From Viridothelium virens (Eukaryota > Ascomycota > Dothideomycetes > Trypetheliales > Trypetheliaceae), in contig ML991794.1 in NCBI GenBank assembly GCA_010094025.1, positions 248,001-312,000 of the forward strand: DNA of 64,000 nucleotides. Direction: 5' to 3'. The translations under genes were made by a program, and so were the position numbers. The notes beneath the pieces were generated by a model, which searched no databases, had not been told where the DNA came from, and worked only from the letters and a program-made list of their open reading frames with translations. Positions 23,111-34,726 of the stretch are shown piece after piece (the stretch's first letter is position 1; every line of letters starts with the position of its first letter).

Positions 23111-24119
23111 TCATCCCTTCCCCTTCCCCTCCGTCTCCTCCCTCGCCATCCTCCTCTTATACTCCCTCGGACTCTCCACCCCTGCCCTCCTCCCCGTCCA
23201 CCCCACCAATCCCTTCACCCTCTCCCACCACCCCGCATCCTCCTTCCCACCCCCCCACATCCCGACGCCCTTCTCCCTCGCCCTCTTCTCCACGGCCTCA
23301 TACTCCTCCCGCCTGCCGCCAAACTCGCTATACTGCTCATTCTTCGCCTCGTACACCGTCGCCAGCCCCCGCCGCAGCATCTCATACCCGACGTCGCGCC
23401 GCCGCAGCCCCAACAGCCCGCCCCGCACAAACACCTGCGCCACCACCCGGTCGTACTGGTCCCGTCGGTAGATGTAGGCGCGCACTCGTCGGTGCAGGAT
23501 CGTGTTGCTGAGCCAGTGCAGCGCCGCGTCGCTGTAGGGCTGGGCGGGGCGGCCGAAGTGCGCGCGTTCCGGCGCGTCGATGCCCGCGAGTCGGATGTGG
23601 ATCTGAGGTGCGTGGGTCAGTTAGCTTCGTCTTGCTGCTGCGGATACAGATATCGTGGTAGCAAGTTGCATGGAATGGAGGGGGGGGAAGGGGGGTGTAA
23701 CGTACGGTTCTGTCTCGCAGCTGGGCCTTCTCGCTGGGGACGCGCCGGAAGAGGCCCCAGCCCATGAGGCGTCCGCCGGGGGTGTGGTAGAGGCGGAAGT
23801 TGTCGCCGTCGCCGACGCTGGTGACGCGTCCGAGGAGGGAGCGCTTCCGATACTGTTGCGGCTTGATGAAGTCGACGTTGGGGACGCGCCGTAGCCAGGA
23901 TTTGTAGAGGCCGATGAAGAAGAGGGAGGTGCCGGTCAGCAGGGCGCTCGCGATGGCGGTCTGCGTGAGCTCATGGTGCCAATTTGTTGCATTGAGCTTG
24001 TCGGACCAGGACACATTGCGGTCTTTGGACGAGCCGAAGATGGAGGTGATGGTTTGTGAAGTCTTGCTGTGATTGTTGTCGTCGTCGTTTTTCGAGTCTG
24101 ATTCCCATGGCCATCGCAT
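23111..24119 (-). CDS. lcl3: LCL3-type mitochondrial endonuclease (SNase fold)
   Basis: Complement of 24119-23706 and 23602-23111; 301 aa, the usual size for fungal LCL3. A Ser/Asn/Asp-rich N-terminus, one membrane segment ([17 protein letters not shown], about 55-71) and a staphylococcal-nuclease domain: [16 protein letters not shown], then [10 protein letters not shown] with the conserved Arg and Glu, [24 protein letters not shown] and [20 protein letters not shown]. The intron falls just before IHIRLAG. The C-terminal tail is basic (PREYKRRMA). Membrane-anchored nuclease assigned to mitochondria in yeast; physiological substrate unclear. Confidence 0.93.
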
Positions 24120-24932
24120 TGTGCTGCGGCAGGAGCCGCAAGAAGAAAATAGCTGTTGTCACAGCGAATGTACGCGCGATCGTGAAAGTGGGACTCTCTT
24201 CAGAGAATCATAATCATATGTCTCAGTGGTGCGGGACGTCCACGGTCTGGGATAAGTTAATTACGCAGGGTGTCTTTTCATTTTTGCACTTTCAACGGAG
24301 TGTTTTGAAGAATTTGAAAAAAGTGTTAAAAAGAAGTGTCAGCTATATCTGTAGAGTATGCTGCATGTTGTTGATCGCGTGGATACTCCATTAGGTAGGC
24401 TGGCTTGGCCCATGTGCGGCGCCGTACGACGAGATGATACCTTAGACATTGCAGATGGGAATCCGGCACCGCCGGGTAGCGTCACAACACCACAGAACTT
24501 TGTCGAGAGTTCATCACTTAAAGTTCTCTTCACCTAGGCTAGGACTACAAGAAAGCGTCATTGATATTCATTCATGGGATTGTGATTATCGCTCCTGACA
24601 TGAATCTGGAGGAACTTTTCAAGACACCTGGGCCAATGGATTTATCCGAATCGCCGCGGTGCAACTAACAGTGATCTAGGTGACCTTCCTGAATATAACT
24701 CCTTGCAGCCAACTGTAAGGCTACCTGATGGATAGGCTCACAGTGGTTTACTCACGTTTGGCCTCATGGTATTGATGGGAAAGAGCTGCGATTCGCTGGT
24801 TCTGAAAAAGACGACGACGACCTCCGTAGTTGGCGGTGCAAGGTAGTGATCTTTTAAAACGCTCTTTCTAAACGGTGTCTTTCACCTCTCCTCGATCGCT
24901 CTACCATTACCATCACCATCCGTCACTGCTCC
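24120..24932. other. intergenic, lcl3 upstream region
   Basis: About 0.8 kb upstream of lcl3 on its strand and before a doubtful plus-strand frame at 24933. No motif or RNA gene is recognised. Confidence 0.45.
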
Positions 24933-25406
24933 ATGCACGACATCATACCTTACGCACGCAACGTCACGGAATCATCAGTGCATCGACCTTCGAGCGATTT
25001 CAAGCGCAAGGCGCTTAATATACTTCAAGACAACGCCAAGCTTAATAAAGAATCTACAGGGAAATCCTCTGATATCATGGACGTTTTAATGCAGGGTGGT
25101 GAAGAGAGTCCTGTCGGCATACAAAAGAATATCATTCATAACATAACGCGGCTTGAAGAACCGGTTGCTGTGTTGGAGTACATTACTGAAAGCTTGCGTG
25201 TCATCCTGGACCATCTATCCAGTCGCGCAATGGCTCCCGTGGATATGGCTAGAGCGAATTCCTCCTCTCTAATATCCGATTGTGAACCTACTCTCAATCC
25301 ACCAACCAGCAACTCGCCCTTGTCTTTACTAAAGCAATCTATACCCGAGGAAGAGCATGACCTGGCTTTGACGAAGCGCGGTGGAAAACGGCCCCGAGGG
25401 AAGTAG
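24933..25406 (+). CDS. hypothetical protein, 157 aa (doubtful)
   Basis: A single open frame with an amphipathic helical first half (FKRKALNILQDNAKLNKES; LEYITESLRVILDHLSSR) and a basic end, KRGGKRPRGK. The leader before the ATG is pyrimidine-rich (CTTTCACCTCTCC...). Codon use is plausible but there is no known domain. A 132-codon frame lies antisense. It could be a small orphan gene or chance. Confidence 0.35.
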   Translation: MHDIIPYARNVTESSVHRPSSDFKRKALNILQDNAKLNKESTGKSSDIMDVLMQGGEESPVGIQKNIIHNITRLEEPVAVLEYITESLRVILDHLSSRAMAPVDMARANSSSLISDCEPTLNPPTSNSPLSLLKQSIPEEEHDLALTKRGGKRPRGK

Positions 25407-26533
25407 TTGGTGAAAGAGCATTGCACCAATACGACAGTCAGACTGCATAATTGCTTGGTGAGTATGGCTACAATGTCCAAGGCACATAGTACTTTTTGAG
25501 ATAAAGCACCCGTTACAAATACTCTCGAACGCACTCACGGGGAACAGATCAGAGGTTCATTCGTAAGACCTGGTGATTTTTGACGTGGCGAATATTGCAA
25601 TTCATATGTTTCTGGGTGAGTCTCAAATAAAGACGAAAAGGCTCTTAGTCCTGTCTTTACACATCATTCGAAGAGCATTAGCGGAAGAGCTCTATGACAC
25701 TTTCATTCCAAGTTTTTGTACCCTGGGGCCCCACAGCAACATATCGAGCGAGAAGTGACTCCTAATGCTCCCGCAATCCTTTCATGGTCCTCGAGTCTCC
25801 GTTCGTCCTGACCATAGTTATTCTTAAATCTCGCGAGATCCGCAGTCCTCAGAGTTATCTTGAGCTCCAGATTGAGATTTGGCAATAAGAGACCGGAGAG
25901 AGTCTCTGCTCACAAAGTCCAGACTTCGTCGACCTGTCGTAGTTCAGCCGATCGATAGCCTACAGCATTTGTATCTTACACTGCTGCCGCGCACGGCTCT
26001 GCATTTAAATTGCATCCTGGCAGGACTGAGTCGGGCTCTTCCGCAAGGCGGCCTGGAAGTCTCTGGCGTTTTAGGGTGGCTTGCAACCTTGCGCGGTGAA
26101 AATGTTCATTGCTTTCCCTTTCCGAGCCTGGCGCACCCGTCTCTTTCTGACTTAATTCGAATATTACTTAGCGCTTCTTAATGCCTAGGGAGGGCATCGC
26201 CATTGTACAAGTCTGGAGTTTGATTTGCTGAGATTAATGCCATTTCCAGCTTTTGCACGCAGACGTGTGAAATCTGTAGTGATGCTTTAGATAGAACCCT
26301 ACTTTGGTTGATGATAGTTCGTCCACGTGCATTGAGACCTAAGGATCCTGCATAGGTGGCACCTGTGGTGTGTGCAGTCGGGCGAGGAGGCGTATTAAAG
26401 CAGTGAGTGAGGATAGAGAAGCTTCGTGGGAGTGAGGTATGCAGGCCGTTCTTTTGCATGCCTCACCCAAGCATCGAGTAGTCTTGCCATTTAAAAGACT
26501 AGATTCTCCGCTTGCCTAGATTACTCGGAAGAC
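25407..26533. other. intergenic, no gene recognised
   Basis: About 1.1 kb between the doubtful frame at 24933 and the 3' end of the SNF2 gene. Open frames are under 100 codons on both strands and show no domain. Confidence 0.5.
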
Positions 26534-29500
26534 TCACATTCTTCGGACCAGGGATCGCAATTGCTGAATAGAAATATGTCAGTGATCTGACGTACGCGCG
26601 TGCAGAAGGGATAAAGGCATCCTCTACTAACCTGCGATGATGATTCATTTGATAGTAGGAGAGACGCTAACAACTTCTTCCTATCCTGGATATTTATGAT
26701 ACGCTAGCAGTGAGACGAGTCAGCACAAGAGCGTTGTTCTTCGCGCCGCAGCTTCTGGTTGGCTTTCGGAAATTAAGGGACTTGCACTGACCTCTTCAAT
26801 GGAATCTTCCATGACGCAACGGATCGTTGTCACTGGGCGAGTCTGTCCGACGCGGTGGACTCGAGCCAAAGCCTGGTCCTCCAACGAGGGGTTCCACTGA
26901 GGTTCAAGCAAATAGACGCGAGATGCAGCTGTGAGATCAATCCTCGAGAACCAGCTCTGTCAGCCCGAGAGACTGGTGAAACGAGCAGGGCACGAATTCA
27001 CTTACCCGATAGCACCACACGAAATCGTTAACAAGATCGCTTTGGTCTCGGGGTCGTCGCCGAGGAGCTTCAGAGCACGCTTTCGGTTGTTGAGAGAGAC
27101 GTTGCCATCTACACGAACGCAACGAATGCCAGCTACCTCAAGAGCATGCTGCACCACGTCTAAGCTTGAAGTCCAGAAGGAAAATACCACACTAAGGACA
27201 CATTGCAGGACATTAGTCGAAATCCTACTTGCTTGTTGTGAAAGACTTGCGGAAGAAACGTTACCTCTTCTCGGCCGGGTTGGCCTGGATGTTTGAAACC
27301 ACGGTCTTGACTTTACTCGAGACTTGTTTTGTTTGATATTCAGATGGCTCAGGGGACATGGAGGACTCATTTGAAGTCAGTCTCGGCGTGAGCTGACTCC
27401 AAAGAAGAGGTCGCAACGTGCAAGGAGTAGCTCTGGGTCCACATGCACAAGGCCCTGCGAAGTCGAAATGGAGAATATTTGCACAACTGGAACAAAACGT
27501 ACGCAGACAAGAAGTGTAATAGACAGTCGGGGAAACAGTCAGCCCGTCAGAAAAGGCGTCAGCTTCCGACACATTGACTGCCTGTAGGCAGTGCTCACAG
27601 AAAATGGCGCCCATTGATAAACGAGCTCCAAGAACCTCCAAGGTCATATCGCCACCCATGATGTTTGATCGCGTTCGAGTTGGGTGTGAAGATCTCTTGC
27701 CAACGCCCAAATTACACGCTAAACGTAGCCGCTGTATCTGCTGGATTGCATTGAGCCAAACTCCGCCCGTGCCATAACGTGTCTTTGAAGCATCGTCAAG
27801 CAATTCTACGACTGGTTGCTCAATTTTACGGTAATAAGCTTTCTCCTCGGGGCTGAATGGGACGCGGATGATTTGATCATCCCTCGGAGGTAGCTCCACG
27901 GTAGAATTCTTCAATCGGCGTATCATAATGCAAGAAAGAAGCCTCTTGAACTTCTCAACAGCTTCTTCAAAATTCCCATTTCGCCATGGTTCGGACAAGT
28001 CGTCGTCAAATTTCTGTGTATTATCGTAGGGATGAAAACGTAGAAACTTCAGCAGCCCAAGGAAATCGGTCAAGCTGTTTTGTATAGGCGTGCCGGAAAT
28101 GGCCCATCGATATGTTGCATGCAGGGAGGCAGTGACCTTAGCAGTTGCGGTCGAGCAGTTGCGAATGACGTGTGCTATTCTATCAGGATCTTTTATCATC
28201 TTTGGCAAGGTGTTAGACCATACCTTCGTCAAGAATAATACGATTCCAGTGGAGTGAGAGGATGGAATCATTGCCAAGCTGCCCCTTTCGCTGCTCACTT
28301 TCGACCGTTTGGTAAGTGGTCAGGACAATGTCTGGTGTTTTGGTAATTACTGTAGGTTTGAAGCGGCTTGCACCATGATGCCTAAACCAAGTAATCTTAT
28401 TCGGAACCGAATGCCTCGCAGGACTCAGCGGTGTTCAGCGTCAGTGTCATAGTAGAGACTCACCTTTCTATTTGAGCCTCCCACTCCGAAAGCACTATTG
28501 CACGGCACATTAGCAACTCTGGAGCAAATTGTTGAACATCGTCTTCTTTCCTCATACCATTAGGAGGCACTACGATAAGTGTCGAGCTGAGTGAATTGCC
28601 ATGCTGAGAGTGGCGGTCATCTTTGTTCGTAGCTTTCCCGGCTACAACTAAAGCAATCATGCTTAAAGTTTTCCCAAGACCCATTTCATCCGCTAGTATA
28701 CCACCTCTCCAGGCAGGAGGTCGCTCAAGCTGTCTTTCACCTGACACGGTATTGACATATCTGGACAGTTAGCACTGACAAATGAATTAGCGAACTCGCT
28801 ACTTACATGGCGGCGCCTGCAAAGTTTGTTTCTTTGACCCAAACCCCTGCACCTGTTCTCTCACGTCTGAGGAGAAATGTAAGCGCCTGTCGCTGATGTC
28901 TTGTCATGATTGGTCGTCAGTGTCCAATCTTATCTGCTAATGCATCAACTTACGCTTGCAATTGAGTTCGTAGGGTACTCGGCGTATCTGTTTCTTTTAG
29001 TGCCTCAGAAGTCTCGAAATGGGCGAGTACGTCCTTAGTCTGTCGTATTAATTTTTGCAGGACAGGCGGCTGTTCTTCACGTAAATGGAAGGTCATCGGT
29101 AAACTCCCATCGAGGCTTGAGAGGCAATGGGGGTTGCAGTATGGCACATTACGATCGCACCCCAAAGGCTCCTGCAAATAATGTCCACACTTTGCCACAA
29201 AATCTCCCACATCATCAGCCCTGCCTTTGGGACCGTACAAGATAACTTCCAGAAGCCCAGAGGCTTTTCCGCGCCTATTTAGCCGCGTCTCTGTCGATAT
29301 AGAATAGCATAATTGAAGCCCAATTTGCCCATCAGTCTCAAGCTTGGATAGAGCCTCTGCCGCATGGGCATCTAATGTCCCAATAAGATTCCCGTCAGAG
29401 CAGTGATAAACTCTGTCATCGGGATCGAGGTATACTGGTCTCCGGGCTGGGGTTCGGAGGTCGACGGTGTGGGAGGGTAGGACTACGGGCAGGTCTATAA

Positions 29501-29781
29501 TCTAGGAAGCATCAGCAAAGTTGATTCCTCCACTGCTGTGGTTTACCTACCATGCCGAAACAAACTACGGTCCCTTCATCCACTGACTCAGTACAGTCTT
29601 TGATATCTATGCACGAACTTAATTCAGTGCTAACATTTGCAACTGCAGAGTCCGACTCGAAGACTGTCTCTGCAGGTTGCCATCCCTTGTTACTTATCCA
29701 TGTGACATCCTCGTTCAATTTCGGTTTCTCAAGGCGCCGTCGCTTCAATCGTGAAATAGGATCATCCTCGATATAGGCCAT
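26534..29781 (-). CDS. Rad5/HLTF-type SNF2 ATPase with RING finger
   Basis: Eleven exons, complement of 29781-29551, 29501-28954, 28899-28807, 28760-28558, 28494-28464, 28381-28224, 28174-27265, 27191-27006, 26942-26792, 26703-26632, 26563-26534; 870 aa. The N-terminus (~75-240) reads as a divergent HIRAN-like domain (VYLDPDDRVYHC, NLIGTL, LLEVILYGP, HYLQEP). SNF2 motifs: I ADEMGLGKT, Ia TLIVVPPNVLSEWEAQIE, II ILDEAH, III WAISGTPIQN, V/VI AIGIDLTAASRVYLLEPQWNP and RVHRVGQTRPV. A RING-like Cys array (CEHC, CLRTFCSSC, CAC) sits between the ATPase lobes as in Rad5/HLTF. The DEAH box, motif Ia and motif V are complete only after splicing. Intron 4 (63 nt) is stopless and in frame. Likely a nuclear DNA translocase and ubiquitin ligase of damage tolerance or chromatin. 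Shorter than yeast Rad5 (1169 aa), so orthology is not assured. Confidence 0.88.
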
Positions 29782-30271
29782 TGAGATTTGTCTACACAGT
29801 GGGGCAAGAAAGGAAGATGGACGGCGAGGCTAGGTTAGCAGGCATACGCTGTTCTTGGACAAAGAGAAATGAACAAGCAGGTGAACCGCTCATAATCAAA
29901 TTCATTGAATCAGGAACCAGAATCTGTGAGTACAGAAATCGCTAAGGGACGTAGGAGTACGCTCTACCAGCACAGCCCGCAGGCTGCATGCTGTCGCAAT
30001 GCGAATGACTGTGGAGTGAAGTCAGGCTGCATGAGGCTGCTCATGATTCCGCCTCACGGCGACCAGTCTTGACATATAATTTGCAAGCATCCTGCTGTTC
30101 CAGTCTCAGTGAGTTGCAATACGTGGACTTTGAGGGCCGCAGCAGCGTGAAGATTGAGATGTGAAGTTGCTATCGTACCGTACTTGTACCCAATTTCCCT
30201 GTTCTAATTACGTAGGTAGTACCAAGTACCTACTCTACCAGGTAAGTACCTCGGTAGAGCTCGAGCAAGCG
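29782..30271. promoter_or_regulatory. divergent promoter between SNF2 gene and NLR gene
   Basis: 490 bp separate the two ATGs. The NLR-proximal part (30208-30250) holds repeated TAGGTA/TACCTA elements (gtaggtagtaccaagtacctac). An upstream in-frame ATG at 30161 would add 37 residues to the NLR protein; the ATG at 30272 (GCGATGACGC) was preferred because the extra residues look noncoding. Confidence 0.5.
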
Positions 30272-33200
30272 ATGACGCAGCAGGTCGCTCCCACCTCGCT
30301 TCAAGCCCGCAAAACCCTTCAAGAAGCCTTCGAGAGATTCAGCAGATCAGTCACGCCGGAGGAACGTCGTGACTTTAGCTCGACAAGTCTCGAAGACGTT
30401 AGAAATGCTGCAGTTCAGACCGAGAGGCAGCTTGCTGCCTGGCGATCTTTGCGAAACATGCGACGCTTGCACCCGTTTCTGCAAGGCTTGGAACGCTACT
30501 CCAAGTCAATTGAAGTCCTGTGCAATGGCACACCTTATCTTCCCTGGATATGGGTTAGTCTTGGTCGCATGCTGAGGGGTGCTCTAGCTAATATGTACTG
30601 CGTGCCAGGCTCCAATCAAGTTGATGATCCAGGTGAGCTTTTTTGAGGAACTGGCTGTGTCTTGATCACTGAACCAGTGTCAATCAGGTTTCGGCTGATT
30701 ACCTCCAAGCTTCGGACAGCCTGATAGAGGCCTATGGGAGGATCGCAGATACTCTGCCACGATTTGATCGCCTGAGTTCGGCCCTCAAGGCTGATCATAA
30801 CTTTCAAGCGGTCCTCGCATTCTTCTATGGCGACATTCTCGAATTTCATCGCCGTACATACAAATTCGTGCGTAGGAGTGGTGAGTCCGTGTTTTCCAAG
30901 CTCAACTGTAGCTAACTATGGCATTTCAGCATGGAAGACTTTCTTCAATTCTATGTGGGGAGGTTTTGACTCTCGATTTAGTTCGATATTGGCAAGATTG
31001 TCATATCATAGCGAGCTCGTTGACAAGGAAGCTATTGCGGTCAACGTTGCCGAGGCCACAGAGCGAAGGAAAGAGCAGACCGAGCAATGGGAAAAGGACG
31101 ACCAAGAAAGACAAGCGGCCCAGCTTGTTCGCGTTTTATCCTGGTTGGGATTAAGCGGTAACCCCCAAGCGGACGAAATTGACCGAATCTCAAAGGCTTG
31201 CCAACCTAATAGCTGCGCTTGGGTTACAGAACATTCTAAAATAAGGCTATGGATGAAGGACAGTCCAACCCATGCGTTGGTTTGGCTACATGGTAAACCA
31301 GGAGCAGGTAAGTCAGGATGTTGTGTCAGAGCAAAGACGTATACGGAGGAGCTGTACTAACTTTATCCAAAGGCAAAAGTGTCCTCTGTTCGAACCTTGT
31401 AAAATCAATGCAGTCTTCTAACGCTAATGTTTTCTATTATTTCTTTAATTATCGAGTGAGCGTTGCTGATAGCTCCGCCTATCTTCTCCGATCACTTGCA
31501 GCACAGATCATCCAGAAGAGCCCAGACCTTGTGGCCTATGTCCACGACGAATTCGTCTTATCTCATTTCACGCCATCTTTAAAGGCATTAAGAGATCTTC
31601 TTCCCCGGATTCTAGCTAGCAATAGTCATTCACACCTTGTGATTGATGGCATCGACGAATGTGATTCGAACGACCAGAAATTCATTACGGATGACGCCCT
31701 ACAGCTGCTATCAACTGATACATCCTCTCATATCTGCAAAATCTTGATATCTACCCGAGATGTACCCAATGTCGCTCGAATTCTGCGGAGAAAAACCAAG
31801 CTAACAATGTCGCTCTCTCTCGCCGATGAACATCAATCAATCAATCTATCTATCGAATGCTTTATCCGGACAAGACTTTCTGAGTTAAAGGACGATTTGG
31901 ACGAACTGGACCCTACTTGCGTCGCACGGCGTGATATTCAGCGCAAGCTTGTAGAAAAAGCGGATGGTAATATTTTGTCCGGACTGTTGTGTTTTGAGCT
32001 GTCTGATAGAGAATCTAGGCATGTTTCTATGGGTTTCACTGGTTCTAAACTCTCTGGAGAGTGTCTACAGCCCTCAAGAACTTCATGAAATTGTTGAAGA
32101 TTTACCATCGGATCTATCAGAGCTGTAAGGGCTCTCTCCGCACATATCTTCTCAATTATTAATTAAAGCCTCTATTAGGTATGAACGGATTCTAAGACGT
32201 ATCTGTGACGAACGTAATCCTCGGAATAAGGAGAGAGCGTCACGAATCCTACGATGGATCTGCTACTCGAAGAGGCCACTGACAAGGTTTGAACTGCTTC
32301 CAGCGTCTGCTCTTCATTCAGACGGGACAATTTTGGATGCTAGCAGCCTACCGAATGCGCGACTCCTTGAGATCTGCAAGCCTCTAATCGAGGAGCGATC
32401 TGATGGTTCCGTGACGTTTGTTCATTTCTCGGTCCAAGAGTATGTACATACGCACCAAAGAATCATCACTTTGACTGAAGGCCATAGGTTTTTGATGAAG
32501 TCTGCGACCTCTGTTTTCTTTCGGCCGTTAGAAAGTCACTGCAATATATCGTTTGCGTGCATGGCAACACTCTCGTCAGGCCTTGATCTTGTAGATCCTG
32601 AAAGCACTGAACAAAATCGCCTGAGGCATATTGTGAGTGGTGTGCATGGTTTGATCCCTTACGCAATCGAAAACTGGACTGAGCACCTCTTTCTCTACGC
32701 TTCTACGGGTGGCGCGTTTGAACAAGATCGGGCACTCTTTTTGCACCTTTCCTCATTCCTTAGCAAGCACAATAACTTACTCCATCTTACCAAGGTACAT
32801 GAAGAGAAGTCTGCTTACGGGAACGAACATGCTTCATTCAATCAACTAGACAAACGACTCAGATTGCTCGCTCATCTGCCCATACATGATTTGGTTCGAG
32901 AAATACTGCATATGCGTTGGTTGGCACGTCAAGAAGCTTGTGAGAGCGGAGAAGGTAAGCCTTCCGCAGAGACATGAGTTCTATGAAAGCTCGACGAGTT
33001 AGAAACATAGGCTAATTGAAATCATGATGTAGCTGCCGAGACTTACGCCTTCAATCACGATCGAACCCTCTTTACTAAACTCGCAATGGCTTTCAATTGT
33101 GGGGTACTCAGCCTTCTCGGCCAAAAGGAGGTGCCAGGCGTCGCGACGCTTACGCTTGATGCTTTCAAACAATTGTATGCCTCCTCGGCCTTCCGTTGTC

Positions 33201-34726
33201 GCTATCCGTCCTGTCCAAAAGTCCCCAATAGCTTTGCCTCAGACCGACTGAGGACTCAACACGAAGCAACACATTTGCGGCGCATCTTCTGTCAAGTATC
33301 CGAATGCCAATGGAATCGCATCGGATTCAAGAGTCACAAAGGGCTTCGTACCCATATGCGTAGTCATGACGAGAAAGCGATGGTCCCAATCCCAGCTAAG
33401 GTTCGTCGGATGGCTAATGAAAAAGTTGACGCATCGACCGCAAAGGACTCAGAACCTGGTCTCAAAGGCAACCAAGCCACGTCCAATCAGAGCCTGTCTT
33501 CTTCTGCTCCAACGCCGTCGGATGTGGACGATATGCTGGGCAATCTTCAATTAGATGACGTGTCTGAGCACTACAAGACTATTGGCGATGATTGGCACTG
33601 CATCTACAACCCGAGATATCTCCGCGAGCTCGACGTCAAGCCGGTTCACACCTTTATCCATCAGAGCGTTGTCACCTGTATCTGTTTCAGCTGGGATGGC
33701 TTCTTCGTGGCCACAGGAAGCAAACGCTCAACGCAGATTTTCAACGTAGTGACCGGCCAGTTATGCATGAGTCTGGTTGACAATTACCTACCTAAATATA
33801 ACGATCTATCTATTCAAAGTGTCTGCTTTAGCTCTGACGGCCGGGATCTGGCTACCGGTGCTGACGATGGCATTGTCAGGGTATGTGTATCGTTGTCTTT
33901 AGTCTGTTTTTATGCTCATGGGACTCTAGATTTGGCAAGTACCGGTCGGACGGATTCGGTATAGATTGATGGGTCATACACAGGACATACGCTCGGTCGA
34001 CTTCGCTAAGAACGCCAGCATCGTTGCCTTAGGGAGTGGCGACTGTAAAGTCCGTCTCTGGAGTACCACGACAGGGCAGCTGCAGATGACGCTCTCCGTG
34101 AGAGCTCGAATCAACTCGGTCGCTATATCCGATAATGGTCGCTGGGTCGCGGCTGGTCTACTCGACAATAGCGCGCGCGTATGGGATACAAGTACGGGTG
34201 TGCTGGTTTGGCACTTAGGGGGCACCGAATTTGACCCTAACGGTCACCACGGCGGCGTTTGCTCGGTGTGCTTCGACCCTGACGGCCTGTTTTTGTTCAC
34301 TGCCAGTAGAGACAAGACAGTGAAGATGTGGGATCTAACTTCCTATCTTGGCAGTGCGGGCCAATGCGTGCGGACATTCAAAGGCCACATCGTAAGCGCA
34401 GCCTCATGGCACTGTGAGACGTGTGCATTGCTAATCAATTGCTTCTAGGACTTTGTACTGAGCGTGACAACAATGCGTCAAGGAGAGCGGCCCTTGCTGA
34501 TTAGCGGTTCAAGGGACACAGGAGTACACTTTTGGGATTCAGATACCGGCAGACCTCTACTTTTCTTGCACGGCCACCGAGGCTCTGGTGAGTGTGACAA
34601 AGCTGTGAATGCACGTTTTATGTAGTTTGCTGATTACGCTGGACAGTTCTCTCAGTCTCAGCGAGCCCAAGTCGAGGCTTGTTTGCGACAGCCAGCGACG
34701 ATATGAGAGTCCGGATCTGGTCGTGA
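30272..34726 (+). CDS. NLR-like STAND protein: NACHT, two C2H2 fingers, Tup1-like WD40 propeller
   Basis: Join 30272-30553, 30609-30632, 30688-30880, 30930-31307, 31373-31966, 32019-32124, 32179-32954, 33033-33880, 33930-34391, 34449-34587, 34647-34726; 1293 aa. The N-terminal domain (to ~240) is the helical fungal STAND type (WIWAPIKLM, ALPRFD-like, DILEFHRRTYKFVRRS). NACHT ATPase: P-loop GKPGAGKS (288-295, split by an intron), Walker B LVIDGIDECD (~381-390), ISTRDVPN sensor, winged-helix region FVHFSVQEYV. Two perfect C-x4-C-x15-H-x3-H fingers follow (840-865, 871-896), a Ser-rich linker, then DDWHCIYNP and seven WD40 blades (~971-1293). The blades are diverged from each other, unlike the near-identical repeats of HET-E, and match Tup1 in phase and wording (ATGSKRSTQIF, SIQSVCFSSDGRDLATGADD, DFVLSV, VRIWS). 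Fingers, linker and first two blades share one exon. Likely an immune or allorecognition switch; the target is inferred. Confidence 0.9.

Noticed and set aside
22893-23471. 192-codon Pro/Ser-rich frame on the plus strand
   Set aside because: Antisense of the lcl3 second exon; composition comes from the CT-rich strand.
32955-33085. Gene boundary between a NACHT gene and a separate zinc-finger/WD40 gene
   Set aside because: A good intron (GTAAGC...TGTAG, 78 nt) keeps the frame, and the finger-bearing tail is a normal continuation of this class of fungal NACHT proteins.
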